Below are positions 8,531 through 16,962 of a stretch of DNA of 37,037 bases, piece by piece. Both the position numbers and the translations under genes were made by a program. Position 1 is the first letter of the stretch. The number at the start of each line of letters is the position of its first letter. Location of the stretch: contig JABIRP010000011.1 in assembly GCA_018699735.1 (NCBI GenBank), positions 1 to 37,037 on the forward strand, given 5' to 3'. This DNA is from Rhodospirillaceae bacterium (GTDB taxonomy: Bacteria > Pseudomonadota > Alphaproteobacteria > Thalassobaculales > Thalassobaculaceae). A model generated the notes under the pieces. The model searched no databases and was not told the DNA's origin. It saw only the letters and a program-made list of their open reading frames with translations.

Positions 8531-8563
8531 CTATTGGACGGGACACTATTGGACGGGACACTA
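8531..8563. repeat. Tandem duplication of a 15-bp unit
   Basis: CTATTGGACGGGACA is repeated exactly twice (8531-8545, 8546-8560), followed by a further CTA. It lies about 30 bases upstream of the GST start and so within its 5' untranslated or promoter region. Confidence 0.9.
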
Positions 8564-8665
8564 GGCGGCGGCGCTCTGGCGCTCAAGAGTGAATTCCGCT
8601 AGCTAGAACCTTGGCTTAGATCCTTCCCTGGCCATTTCCACCAAAGTGACCCCCGGAGTAACCCG

Positions 8666-9574
8666 TTGTCGAAACGACAAGACCCTCCCGGTACCGCCAT
8701 TCCACCAATGGCGATTGTCCTGCTTGGCCTGTTGGCCGTGTTTTGGGGGGCCAATTGGCCGATCATGAAGGTTGGATTGGAAGAGATCCCACCCTTCGTC
8801 TATCGCGCCGCATCCAGCGGGTCGGCGGCAATTGGTTTGTTCTTGATCGCCAAGATGGGCGGCCACTCGCTCGCGGTGCCTCGGGGTGAGCGCAAGGGCC
8901 TCGTCATTGCCGCAGTCCTTAACATGTCGCTTTGGAATCTGCTGATCCTCTACGGCGTTTATTTCATGGATTCCGGCCGGGCTGCGATCCTGGCCTATAC
9001 CATGCCGCTTTGGGCTACCGTTGCGGGCGTATTCCTGCTCCATGAGCGCTTGGGCGCGCGCGCGATCGCGTCGTTGATCCTGGGGCTATTCGGGATGTTG
9101 CTCTTGTTCGTTGGGGACGAGCAGGCGTTGTCCGGCGGATGGATGGGCCCCACCATGATCTTGGTCGCGGCGGTCAGCTGGGGCGTCGGCACAGTCCTGA
9201 TGAAGTATTATGCATTCTCAATGACGGTCACGGTCACAACCGCTTGGCAGCACGCAATCGGTGGGCTCCCGATCGCTGTCATCGCACTGGTTTGGGACAT
9301 CCATAACATCCCCGATGAGGTCCATCTGATTCCGGTTTTGACCGTCGTCTACAATATGACCATCACCGGGATTTTTTGTTATTGGGCCTATTTCAAGGTG
9401 GTCTCGATGCTACCGGTCGTGGTCTCAACCGTCGGCACCCTGATGGTGCCGGTGCTAGGCGTGTTCTTTAACGCCATTGGTTTCTCGATCATGCCTGGGT
9501 GGGTGGATTACGTGGCGTTGGCGGCGGTTATCGCAGCGGTGTTTTTGGTCATGACACGCGGACGACGCGGATAA
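8666..9574 (+). CDS. EamA/DMT-superfamily transporter
   Basis: A 302-residue inner-membrane protein with about ten hydrophobic segments in two homologous five-helix EamA halves (roughly 15-140 and 155-295). The first half opens with LLGLLAVFWGANWPIMKVGLEEIPP, typical of drug/metabolite transporters. Family members export or import amino acids, nucleosides and other metabolites; the substrate is not predictable. The start is taken as TTG at 8666 because GGAG lies 8 bases upstream; the ATG at 8708 has no such site but would also leave helix 1 intact. It is followed by a bidirectional terminator shared with rpsU. Confidence 0.88.
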   Translation: MSKRQDPPGTAIPPMAIVLLGLLAVFWGANWPIMKVGLEEIPPFVYRAASSGSAAIGLFLIAKMGGHSLAVPRGERKGLVIAAVLNMSLWNLLILYGVYFMDSGRAAILAYTMPLWATVAGVFLLHERLGARAIASLILGLFGMLLLFVGDEQALSGGWMGPTMILVAAVSWGVGTVLMKYYAFSMTVTVTTAWQHAIGGLPIAVIALVWDIHNIPDEVHLIPVLTVVYNMTITGIFCYWAYFKVVSMLPVVVSTVGTLMVPVLGVFFNAIGFSIMPGWVDYVALAAVIAAVFLVMTRGRRG

Positions 9575-9600
9575 ACACCACAAGATTTAGGCAACACAAA

Positions 9601-9630
9601 AGCCGCCCGTCAAAAGAGGGCGGCTTATTT
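9601..9630. terminator. Bidirectional intrinsic terminator between the EamA gene and rpsU
   Basis: AGCCGCCC (9601-9608) pairs with GGGCGGCT (9618-9625) around a 9-base loop. T-rich tails follow in both directions (TATTT on +, TTTTGTGTT on -), so it can end both convergent genes. The - strand tail, serving rpsU, is the stronger. Confidence 0.85.
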
Positions 9631-9699
9631 GCATGGCTTAGTTGTGCGGCGGGGCTTGGGCGCCGCCCAGTCGTTTGGCCGATTCGGTTCCCGCGTTGG

Positions 9700-9903
9700 C
9701 TAGAAGCCTTCGCGCTCCATGCGCTTGCGCATCAGCTTGCGATGGCGGCGGACCGCCTCAGCCTTCTCGCGCGCGCGGCGCTCCGACGGCTTTTCGAAAC
9801 TGCGACGCAGCTTCATCTCGCGGAAGATACCCTCGCGCTGCATTTTCTTCTTCAGCGCGCGCAGAGCTTGATCGACGTTGTTATCACGAACGGTAACGTG
9901 CAC
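9700..9903 (-). CDS. rpsU: 30S ribosomal protein S21
   Basis: S21 is a small basic protein of the 30S platform that aids mRNA binding. The 67-residue sequence has the signature [21 protein letters not shown] and an Arg/Lys-rich C terminus with [16 protein letters not shown]. The start codon is GTG, with GGAGG 8-9 bases upstream. A good -35/-10 pair lies about 70 bases upstream and a strong terminator downstream, so it is probably monocistronic. In many alphaproteobacteria this gene is divergent from COQ9; here COQ9 is about 3.9 kb away. Confidence 0.97.
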   Translation of the reverse strand: MHVTVRDNNVDQALRALKKKMQREGIFREMKLRRSFEKPSERRAREKAEAVRRHRKLMRKRMEREGF

Positions 9904-9972
9904 GGAAAACGGCCTCCTTCAAAAACACGCAAAACCATCCAACGGAGGCCCAGCCTCCCTCGGGTTGCGGGG

Positions 9973-10001
9973 CATATAGCATACTCATCCTCCCCATGCA
10001 A
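9973..10001 (-). promoter_or_regulatory. Predicted sigma70 promoter of rpsU
   Basis: Read on the - strand, TTGCAT (10001-9996) and TATATG (9978-9973) are 17 bases apart. Transcription would start near 9966, giving an untranslated leader of about 60 bases before the GTG start of rpsU. Confidence 0.6.
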
Positions 10002-10077
10002 AGGGTGTAACCCGATGATTGCACAACAAATCGCGGTCCGGCCGCGTCGAATTTGGGGATCGCAGAGGCATAGACCG

Positions 10078-11415
10078 TCACACCACCAGGTGCCATCCGA
10101 GGGCGAGGCTGCCTACAAGCACTAAAGTCCAGGCGACCCCGGCATGAAATCTGAGAAGCGCCAATGCGGCAACGACCGCGAGCACTACCGCCGGCCAATT
10201 GATCGTCGAGAGTTCGGGTAGCCACAGCGTTAGTGGGCCGGCGCTGATTGACGTTACCGTTCCAAAGAACACATGCAACCCGAACCAGACCGTGAGGTTC
10301 AGGATGACGCCGACCACCGCCGCAGTTACGCCGGCGAGCGCGCCCCGCAGGCACGGCGTGCGTTGCAGTCGGTCGATGTACGGGGCGCCGGCGAATATCC
10401 ACATGAAACACGGCACGAAGGTCGCCCAAAGCGCGACTGCGGCTCCCGCAGTGCCCATCAACATCGGTATGCCCGCGCCAAAGCGGTGGCCGGCCAGGTA
10501 TCCAACGAACTCGGTTACCAGGATGAGGGGACCGTTCGTCGTCTCAGCCAGGCCGAGACCATCCATCATTTCGCCGGCGCCGAGCCAGCCATGGTGCTGC
10601 ACCACGTCTTGCGCCATGTAGCTCAGCACGGCGTAGGCGCCGCCGAAGGTGACAACCGCGAGTTTCGAGAAAAACACGCCCAGTTGCGTGAGCACGTGAT
10701 CACGCCCGAAGGCTATTGTGATGGCGACCAAAGGGGCGAACCAGATAAACAGCCATAGCCCGACGGTGGTCAGGGTTTGTCCGAGACCGATTTTGGTTTC
10801 TGGCATGGGGCCGGTTTCATCCGTCCCGGCCTGAAACCACGAGAGCCCGAAGCCGACCGCCGCCGCAGCCGCGACCACGAGCGGAAACGGGAGCGACAGA
10901 AAGAAGATGGCGACAAAGGAGGCCGTGGCCAAGATCCAATGTGCGGGCAGTTTGAGCGCGCGCTTGGCGATGCGGAATAGGGCTTCGACCACGATTATCA
11001 GCACGGCTGATTTGACGCCGAGAAATATGGCCTGCACGACAGGTACTTCACCGAAACCCGCATAGATCGCGGCCAGAGCGAAGACCAGCAACGCGCCAGG
11101 CAAAACGAAGAGCAACCCAGCCGCCAGGCCGCCTTTGACACCGTGCAGCCGCCAGCCGGTATAGGTCGCCAATTGCATGGCTTCCGGGCCCGGCAGGAGC
11201 ATGCAAAAGCTGAGGGCACCGAGGAATTGATCCTCGCTTAGCCAGCCTTTTTCCTCGACGAGAATTCGGTGCATGAGCGCGATTTGCGCCGTTGGCCCGC
11301 CAAAGGACAGCAGCCCGATTTTGGTGAAGACCCGGGTCGCATCCGGGAACGACGGTGAGGTCGGTGCGGTGGAGCCACCGCGACCAATCGCGGACATTGG
11401 CTCGATCGCGCTCAT
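10078..11415 (-). CDS. chrA: Chromate transporter ChrA, two-domain form
   Basis: ChrA is an inner-membrane transporter of the CHR family that expels chromate. The 445-residue protein has two homologous CHR halves: the N-terminal half starts FTKIGLLSFGGPTAQIALMH and includes LPGPEAMQLATYTGW; the C-terminal half starts FFSKLAVVTFGGAYAVLSYMAQ with TTNGPLILVTEFVGYLAG. About ten or more hydrophobic segments are visible. The ATG at 11415 is preferred over the in-frame TTG at 11439 because it overlaps the stop of the upstream rhodanese/ChrB-like gene (ATGA) and follows GAGG. It is the second gene of a two-gene chromate operon. Confidence 0.94.
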   Translation of the reverse strand: MSAIEPMSAIGRGGSTAPTSPSFPDATRVFTKIGLLSFGGPTAQIALMHRILVEEKGWLSEDQFLGALSFCMLLPGPEAMQLATYTGWRLHGVKGGLAAGLLFVLPGALLVFALAAIYAGFGEVPVVQAIFLGVKSAVLIIVVEALFRIAKRALKLPAHWILATASFVAIFFLSLPFPLVVAAAAAVGFGLSWFQAGTDETGPMPETKIGLGQTLTTVGLWLFIWFAPLVAITIAFGRDHVLTQLGVFFSKLAVVTFGGAYAVLSYMAQDVVQHHGWLGAGEMMDGLGLAETTNGPLILVTEFVGYLAGHRFGAGIPMLMGTAGAAVALWATFVPCFMWIFAGAPYIDRLQRTPCLRGALAGVTAAVVGVILNLTVWFGLHVFFGTVTSISAGPLTLWLPELSTINWPAVVLAVVAALALLRFHAGVAWTLVLVGSLALGWHLVV

Positions 11416-12236
11416 GCCGCGGCCCTCTTGGTCGGCCAATTGTGGGTCTCTTTGCGGGCGTGTCGTACCCAGGAATAGAGGCCGTCATAGAGGGCGATCG
11501 CGTGTTCAAGTGCGATCTGATCGTCCCCATGTAGCGCCGAAAAACCCAGCGACAAGGCCAAAAGACCGGCGCATTCCGGCTCCAAATCTAGCCTGGCAGT
11601 ATCGGCGCCACGGACGATCCGGGCTACATGACGAAGGCTCTCATCCTCGATGCCGAAATGATCGAGGAACGTATCGAAGCTGCAAAGCTCACCCTTGTGG
11701 CTGAATGGGACACCGTCGACGTCGAAAGGCTCGGCACCAAGCTCTTCAGCCACGTCTTTTACCCATTCCGTTTCGACATAGATGATCTCCGCTTGTGGGT
11801 CGAGAAACCGGCGAATGAACCAGGGGCAGGCCAGGCGATCGATCTTCGGTCGCTCCCGTGTGACCCAACGGCTTTTGGTACTCTCCGGATTGTGCACAGA
11901 GGGCCGGCGCAGCACCGAGAGACCGCCGCCGGTGATGAAACCGTCGGTGCCGCCTTCAAGAAACCTGGCGCGAACCCCCAGGGACCGAAGCTTGGCCGTG
12001 GCGATCTGGCTGACGTTGTGGCCATGGACGCAGGCGACAATGACCTCGCGGGAGGTATCGAGGTCTTGGCCCCAATCCTCAGCCTTCATGTGGTCGCGCC
12101 AGCGCGCTCCAGCGATAACGCGTTCGCTCTCGCAGAACGCTTCGGCGCGGCAAACGTCGAACACGAGTGGAGCATCGGGGGTTCCAATCCGTGCGCCCAA
12201 CTCTTCTGCGGTAATCGATGTGGTGGGGGTCGACAT
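11412..12236 (-). CDS. Rhodanese-like / ChrB-like chromate resistance fusion protein
   Basis: A 274-residue fusion. Residues 1-115 form a rhodanese-like domain with the active-site loop CVHGHNVS (Cys69). Residues about 122-270 match the chromate-resistance domain of ChrB (Pfam PF09828), opening WVTRERPKIDRLACPWFIRRF and ending with a helical HDDQIALEHAIALYDGLY segment. ChrB-type proteins are needed for chromate sensing or resistance; here the usual N-terminal part is replaced by rhodanese, so the role may be enzymatic. The ATG at 12236 has AGGAGG upstream, which an earlier in-frame TTG would bury. It overlaps chrA by 4 bases and is divergent from a damaged LysR gene. Confidence 0.88.
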   Translation of the reverse strand: MSTPTTSITAEELGARIGTPDAPLVFDVCRAEAFCESERVIAGARWRDHMKAEDWGQDLDTSREVIVACVHGHNVSQIATAKLRSLGVRARFLEGGTDGFITGGGLSVLRRPSVHNPESTKSRWVTRERPKIDRLACPWFIRRFLDPQAEIIYVETEWVKDVAEELGAEPFDVDGVPFSHKGELCSFDTFLDHFGIEDESLRHVARIVRGADTARLDLEPECAGLLALSLGFSALHGDDQIALEHAIALYDGLYSWVRHARKETHNWPTKRAAA

Positions 12237-12336
12237 AATGGGCCTCCTCAAGAACGATCATTGAAATTTTGCGTATCTTGTGGGAAAAAATGGCTATGAA
12301 AAGCGAGTTATATTGATTGAGACATGAGAAATATTA

Positions 12337-13231
12337 ATGGGAAATCGAATTCCGATATTACCGTCAACAGCGGCTCTGCGAGCTTTCGAGGCGGCGGCGA
12401 ACCATCTCAGCTTTACCGATGCAGCGGTGGAACTTGGCCGGACGCAAGGAGCGGTCAGTCACCAAATCCGTGAACTCGAGAGCCGGCTTGGTGTGAGCTT
12501 GTTCGAACGCGAGGCGCGCGGGATCTCGTTGACCAAGCCGGGGCGAACTTACTTGCCATTCGTGATCGAGGCCCTGGACCGTCTGAGGGCGGGCGATGAT
12601 GCGCTCAGACCCCGAACCGACGACCGGGTTCTGACTGTCAGTTGCTCGCCAAATTTCGCATCGAAATGGTTGGTGCCCAGGTTGGGGGATTTTAGTGCCG
12701 CGCATTCCGACATCGACCTCCGAATTTCCGCCATGCCTCAACATGTCACCTTTGAGGGCGACGGCATTGATATGGCTGTACGGCACTGGGGACTGGCCTG
12801 ACCTGAACGTCACCCGGCTTTGTCCGGAGACACTTTTCCCAGTCTGCAGTCCACATCTCATGCGGACGACCGAACGGATTGAAACCGTCCAGGATCTGGC
12901 CGCATATACGCTGATCCACGACCGGGATCGCCAAGGAGGATGGGCGCACTGGCTGCAAGCGGTCGGCGCGGACATGGATGGGTTCGACCTCGACCATGGC
13001 CCGGTGCTCAGCCAGACCAGTCTTGCGATAGACGCGGCGGTCGCCGGCCAAGGTATAGCCCTCGCCCGTAGTGCCCTAGTAGGCTTGGATCTTGAAGCCG
13101 GGAGATTGATCCGCCCGGTGCCAGATGAACTGCCGGCCGAGTTCGCATATTGGATCGTATGCCCGAAACAAGACGCCTCACGGCCTAAGGTGCGGCTGTT
13201 CTTGAAGTGGCTATTGGATCAACCGCTTTGA
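12337..13231 (+). pseudogene. GcvA-type LysR regulator disrupted by a frameshift
   Basis: Two overlapping frames together make one normal GcvA-like LysR protein of about 300 residues. Frame one (12337-12801) encodes the helix-turn-helix (LSFTDAAVELGRTQGAVSHQIRELE) and half of the effector domain up to GIDMAVRH, then stops. The second frame takes over near 12783 with YGTGDWPDLNVTRLCPETLFP and runs to 13231. Joining GTACG to a second GTACG at about 12778-12784 restores the family sequence MAVRYGTGDWP, so loss of one copy of a 5-bp tandem repeat explains the shift. It faces the chromate operon divergently and would be its likely regulator. A sequencing or assembly error is the main alternative. 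Confidence 0.85.
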
Positions 13232-13262
13232 CCGGGAAGGCAACACGGCCTATATCGGTTGT

Positions 13263-13835
13263 ATGACCATACGCCCTATTTTGCGCGCCGGGCATCCGGT
13301 GCTTCGTCTCACAGCCGCCCCGGTAACCGACTCGGATGTGTCCGAGATCGCACTCTTGGTCGAAGATATGTACGACAGCATGTGTGACGCTGGCGGTGCC
13401 GGCATCGCCGCGCCGCAGATCGGTGTGAGCTTGCGTGTTGTGATCTTTGAGATCCCGGCTTACCGCCTCGATGAGGGCGAGGATGCAATACCGCTACAGG
13501 TGCTGATCAATCCGACCATTGAGCCGCTTGGAGATGAGGTGGCGCTCGGTTGGGAAGGATGCCTTTCCTTGCCCGGCATGCGCGGTGAAGTGCCCCGTCC
13601 GGCCCGCATCCGATACACCGGGCTCGATCTAGACGGGCAGCTGATTGACAGGACTGTCGAAGGCTTTCATGCCCTCGTCGTGCAACATGAAGTCGATCAT
13701 CTGGATGGCATCCTCTATCCCGGCCGGATGACCGATATGAGCCGGTTCGGCTTTACCCAGGAATTGGTCGAGGGCGGTGTTTGCACGCTCCCCGTACCTC
13801 CTTCGGATGACGATGAGGAGCAAGAGGATGACTGA
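13263..13835 (+). CDS. def: Peptide deformylase
   Basis: Peptide deformylase removes the N-formyl group from new proteins, using a metal ion. All three motifs are present in the 190-residue protein: GIAAPQIG at 47-54, EGCLSLPG with metal ligand Cys100, and QHEVDH with ligands His142 and His146 and catalytic Glu143. An acidic tail of Asp/Glu ends the protein. The gene stands apart from fmt, its frequent partner, so it may be a second copy; this cannot be decided from the window. Its end overlaps the COQ9 start by 8 bases. Confidence 0.95.
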   Translation: MTIRPILRAGHPVLRLTAAPVTDSDVSEIALLVEDMYDSMCDAGGAGIAAPQIGVSLRVVIFEIPAYRLDEGEDAIPLQVLINPTIEPLGDEVALGWEGCLSLPGMRGEVPRPARIRYTGLDLDGQLIDRTVEGFHALVVQHEVDHLDGILYPGRMTDMSRFGFTQELVEGGVCTLPVPPSDDDEEQEDD

Positions 13836-14511
13836 GAATATCGATGCCATGCGGGACAGCATCCTCGATGCCACTCTGCCGAACGTGATGTTCGATGGAT
13901 GGACGCGCGCCGCATTGTTGGTCGGCGCTGAAGCGGCGGGTCATCGTGAAGTGGATGTCGACCTCGCCTTTCCACGCGGCCCGCGCGACGCAATCGCCTA
14001 CTGGTTCGAGCGGGTAGACCGTCGCATGACGGAGAAGTTGGCGGCTATGGATCTGGCTGAAATGCGGATCCGTGACCGGATCGCGGCGGCGGTTCGAGCC
14101 CGGCTCGAGGATTTGGCGCCGCATAAGGACTCGGTGCGCCGCGCCCTTTCTTTTTTGGCCCGTCCGGGTAACGCCGACCTTGCGGCACGCGGGCTTTGGC
14201 GAGCGGTCGACCTGATGTGGCGGGAAATCGGCGACGAGGCGACAGATTTCAGCTTCTACACAAAACGGGTCTCGCTTTCCGCCGTTTACTCGTCGACCAT
14301 CCTTTATTGGCTTGAGGACGAGTCCGAGGACAATAACGAGACCTGGGCTTTCCTCGACCGGCGGATTGAGGATGCGATGCGTATCCCGAAGGTCCGCGCC
14401 AACGCACGCAAGCGCCGCGATCGCGTGATCAAAGGGTTGAAGGGTGCCGTCTCGGCCTGTAGCGCGCTGAGGCGTGCGTTCAAGCCTGCGGCGTCTTCAG
14501 CTGCTGGTTAA
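13828..14511 (+). CDS. COQ9 family ubiquinone biosynthesis protein
   Basis: A 227-residue COQ9-family protein. In mitochondria COQ9 is a lipid-binding partner of the hydroxylase COQ7 in ubiquinone synthesis; bacterial members are expected to have a similar role. The N-terminal part (to about 60) resembles a TetR-like helical fold, and the conserved core includes LWRAVDLMWREIGDEATDFSFYTKRVSLSAVYSSTILYWLEDES, matching the family well. The ATG at 13828 is chosen because GAGGAG lies 8 bases upstream and it gives the usual start. It overlaps the deformylase gene. It is convergent with purK, 28 bases apart. Confidence 0.93.
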   Translation: MTENIDAMRDSILDATLPNVMFDGWTRAALLVGAEAAGHREVDVDLAFPRGPRDAIAYWFERVDRRMTEKLAAMDLAEMRIRDRIAAAVRARLEDLAPHKDSVRRALSFLARPGNADLAARGLWRAVDLMWREIGDEATDFSFYTKRVSLSAVYSSTILYWLEDESEDNNETWAFLDRRIEDAMRIPKVRANARKRRDRVIKGLKGAVSACSALRRAFKPAASSAAG

Positions 14512-14520
14512 CTAGCGTCA

Positions 14521-14548
14521 GTAGACTAGCGGCGGTAGACTAGCGGCG
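14521..14548. repeat. Tandem duplication of a 14-bp unit across the purK stop codon
   Basis: GTAGACTAGCGGCG occurs twice in a row (14521-14534, 14535-14548). The duplication includes the purK stop codon region, and an ACTAGCG fragment just upstream may be a further remnant. Confidence 0.85.
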
Positions 14549-15610
14549 GTTGGCTGGCGGCCGGTTTACATGGCCCATCTTGCGGCCGGGCCGGGTTTCG
14601 GTCTTGCCGTAAAGATGCAGTTTGGCGCCAGGCTCGGCGACGATCTCCTGCCAGGTATCGACCGCGTCGCCAATTAGGTTTTGCATTTCGATCGACCGAA
14701 TGATGTCGACGGGGCCAAGCGGTAGGCCGGCGACGGCTCGGGCGTGTTGCTCGAACTGGCTGGTTACACAGCCATCTTGGGTCCAATGCCCAGAGTTGTG
14801 CGGCCGAGGGGCGATTTCGTTCATCAACACCGATCCGTCTGCACCAACGAATAGCTCCACTGCCAGCAATCCGACAATCTCCAACCCCTCTGCCAATGCA
14901 ACCGCGTAGCGAAGTGCTGTTTCGGCGGTATCGGGTGAAATCTCAGCCGGTGCGATTGTGGTGTCCAGGATGTGGTTTACGTGCCGGTTTTCGACGACAG
15001 GGAAAGGCACGGCGGTCCCATCCAGGCCGCGCGCAACGATCACCGAGACCTCTTTCTCGAAAGCGATAAAGCCTTCGACAATGGCGTCGTCCGTGGCGAG
15101 CGAAGCCCAGATTTCGGCCAGATCCGAGGCCTTATCGATCCGCCGTTGACCCTTGCCGTCATAACCAAGGCGACAGGTTTTCACAATCGATGGCCGGCCG
15201 ATCTTAGTCACCGCTGCCTCGAATTCGGCCAGGTTTTGGGCTGCTGCGAACGGCGCGGTCGGGACACCATGCTCGGCTGCGAAGGTCTTCTCGATAACAC
15301 GATGTTGCGCGACTTCCAGGGCCCGTGGACCCGGCCGACAGGGCACCAGCTGGGCCAGGCGTTCGACCGTGGAGACCGGAATGTTCTCGAATTCATATGT
15401 GATGACATCGACCGACCGGGCGAAGGTCTCGATCGTGTCCAGATCATCGTAGCCAGCGACCGTGGTCTCGGCCGATACCTGGCTCGCGGGCCCGTCTGCT
15501 TCCGGTGTGAAGATATGGCAGCGATACCCAAGCGGTGCTGCAGCCAAGGCGGTCATACGGCCGAGTTGACCGCCGCCGACGATACCAATGGTTGATCCGG
15601 GAGGCAGCAT
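14540..15610 (-). CDS. purK: 5-(carboxyamino)imidazole ribonucleotide synthase
   Basis: PurK uses ATP and bicarbonate to convert AIR to N5-CAIR in purine synthesis. It has the ATP-grasp layout: an N-terminal domain starting STIGIVGGGQLGRM, a central lid with VKTCRLGYDGKGQ, and a catalytic core with VELFVGADGSVLMNEIAPRPHNSGHWT. Starting at the ATG at 15610 gives 356 residues, the normal size, with GAAGGA upstream. An in-frame TTG at 15667 overlaps the purE stop but would add a 19-residue repetitive EEAAKEAAKEE-type leader encoded by a near-duplicate 12-base unit, so it is less likely. It is co-transcribed with purE. Confidence 0.95.
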   Translation of the reverse strand: MLPPGSTIGIVGGGQLGRMTALAAAPLGYRCHIFTPEADGPASQVSAETTVAGYDDLDTIETFARSVDVITYEFENIPVSTVERLAQLVPCRPGPRALEVAQHRVIEKTFAAEHGVPTAPFAAAQNLAEFEAAVTKIGRPSIVKTCRLGYDGKGQRRIDKASDLAEIWASLATDDAIVEGFIAFEKEVSVIVARGLDGTAVPFPVVENRHVNHILDTTIAPAEISPDTAETALRYAVALAEGLEIVGLLAVELFVGADGSVLMNEIAPRPHNSGHWTQDGCVTSQFEQHARAVAGLPLGPVDIIRSIEMQNLIGDAVDTWQEIVAEPGAKLHLYGKTETRPGRKMGHVNRPPANRR

Positions 15611-15663
15611 GGTGCCCGTTCCTTCTTCTTTGGCGGCCTCTTTGGCGGCTTCTTCGGGCAGCG

Positions 15664-16170
15664 TCAAGTCTCGTCGACCGGCTCAAGCGCGACCGAGTCG
15701 GTCAGGTCCTGACGCCATTTTGCCAGAGCGGTGGCCACTGTCTCGTCGGCGGTTGAGAGGATTGATGCGGCGAGAAGCGCGGCATTGATCGCGCCGGCGC
15801 GGCCAATGGCTAGGGTTCCGACCGGAATGCCGCCTGGCATTTGTACAATCGACAACAGACTGTCCATGCCGCTTAGGGCTTTGCTTTCCACCGGCACGCC
15901 AAGCACTGGGAGAGTGGTCTGCGAGGCGACCATGCCTGGGAGGTGAGCCGCCCCACCGGCGCCGGCGATTATCACCTTCAGCCCGCGCTCCCGTGCGGCT
16001 TCGGCATAGTCGGCCATGCGACCGGGTGTACGGTGAGCCGAGACGATGCGCGCCTCGTAGGCGATGCCAAGTGCGTCCAGCGTCTCGGCTGCATTGCGCA
16101 TCGTGGACCAGTCGGACTGACTGCCCATGATGATGCCGACAACTGGGGAAGCGCTTTTGCCTTCCGTCAT
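15664..16170 (-). CDS. purE: N5-carboxyaminoimidazole ribonucleotide mutase
   Basis: PurE (class I) converts N5-CAIR, the PurK product, into CAIR. The 168-residue protein has the family motifs [25 protein letters not shown] with the catalytic His, [15 protein letters not shown], and [32 protein letters not shown] is well placed before the ATG. A strong promoter lies 35-60 bases upstream. purK follows on the same strand, so the pair forms the usual purEK operon. Confidence 0.97.
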   Translation of the reverse strand: MTEGKSASPVVGIIMGSQSDWSTMRNAAETLDALGIAYEARIVSAHRTPGRMADYAEAARERGLKVIIAGAGGAAHLPGMVASQTTLPVLGVPVESKALSGMDSLLSIVQMPGGIPVGTLAIGRAGAINAALLAASILSTADETVATALAKWRQDLTDSVALEPVDET

Positions 16171-16202
16171 GGAACCCTCCAGGGGTTGCGGGAAAGCGCC
16201 TG

Positions 16203-16230
16203 ATTATAGGCGCCAACGGCGGTGAAACAA
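16203..16230 (-). promoter_or_regulatory. Predicted sigma70 promoter of purEK
   Basis: On the - strand TTGTTT (16230-16225) and a perfect TATAAT (16208-16203) are 16 bases apart, ending 33 bases before the purE start codon. No PurR-like operator was recognised. Confidence 0.65.
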
Positions 16231-16312
16231 GCGATCCCGTTGGGGTATTCTTGCATAACCACACCAATTCGAGGGAACATGAGTGACGCTAGCCTTGGGT
16301 TAGTGAGATCCG

Positions 16313-16825
16313 GTGCTGGAAACAGGCCTGCCGATGCAACTTTACGATCTTCGCGGTATTTCGTTCCTGATCGTTGATGACAATCGATTTATGCGGCGAA
16401 TCATCGTTGGCCTGCTCCAAGGCATGGATGTGACCGAAATTACTGAGGCACGTAGTGGCAAGCAGGCCTTGGAAAAGCTTCGACAGAACCAGTTCGATGT
16501 AATTATCACTGACCTTGAGATGGAAGACGGGAACGGCTTCGGTGTGATCGATGCGATCCGGGGGGATGATGAGTCACCGGACCCGATGCTCCCTATCATA
16601 GTTCTCTCCGCCAACACGATGAAGCATACCATCCTGCAGGCGCGGGATGCGGGGATGACCGAATTCCTCGCCAAACCGGTTACGGCCGATACGCTCTATC
16701 GGCGCATCGTCACGATTATCGAGGGCGCTCGCTCTTTTGTGCGAACCGGCAATTACTTCGGACCCGACCGGCGACGGAAGTCCGACACGGTCTACATGGG
16801 GCCGAAACGTCGCAGAGATGATTGA
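16313..16825 (+). CDS. Single-domain response regulator
   Basis: A 170-residue protein with a receiver domain and no output domain. The acidic pair Asp22/Asp23, phospho-acceptor Asp67 (VIITDLEM), Ser99 and Lys121 (FLAKP) are all present. The C-terminal tail GPDRRRKSD...GPKRRRDD is a basic motif common in alphaproteobacterial signalling proteins of this kind. The start is uncertain: GTG at 16313 or ATG at 16334 fit the frame, while the best ribosome site (GAGGGAAC) precedes an ATG at 16279 in a different frame. The next gene is an Hpt protein, so the two probably form a phosphorelay pair. The kinase is not in the window. Confidence 0.88.
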   Translation: MLETGLPMQLYDLRGISFLIVDDNRFMRRIIVGLLQGMDVTEITEARSGKQALEKLRQNQFDVIITDLEMEDGNGFGVIDAIRGDDESPDPMLPIIVLSANTMKHTILQARDAGMTEFLAKPVTADTLYRRIVTIIEGARSFVRTGNYFGPDRRRKSDTVYMGPKRRRDD

Positions 16826-16852
16826 GTGGATGATTGAGTGGATGATTGAGTA
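16817..16852. repeat. Three tandem copies of a 12-bp unit at the response-regulator stop codon
   Basis: GATGATTGAGTG is repeated three times (16817-16828, 16829-16840, 16841-16852, last base differing). The unit includes the last two codons and the stop, so each copy recreates Asp-Asp-stop in frame. Confidence 0.92.
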
Positions 16853-16962
16853 AGGCGGGGCTCCCCTATGGAAGGGCTTGACGGAACGGCTAAACGGTCG
16901 AAGACTGAGGTTTATAAAAATGTGGGCATAAGGGGCCGGCGAATGCCGCCGGGACGTTGAGT

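Noticed and set aside
9499-10125. A 208-codon + strand frame over the EamA gene end, terminator and rpsU
   Set aside because: It crosses a strong terminator and is antisense to rpsU; the codons are shadow.
16869-16960. A 30-codon + strand frame between the response regulator and Hpt genes
   Set aside because: It has no ribosome binding site and no recognisable features; the stretch is better explained as leader or promoter DNA of the Hpt gene.
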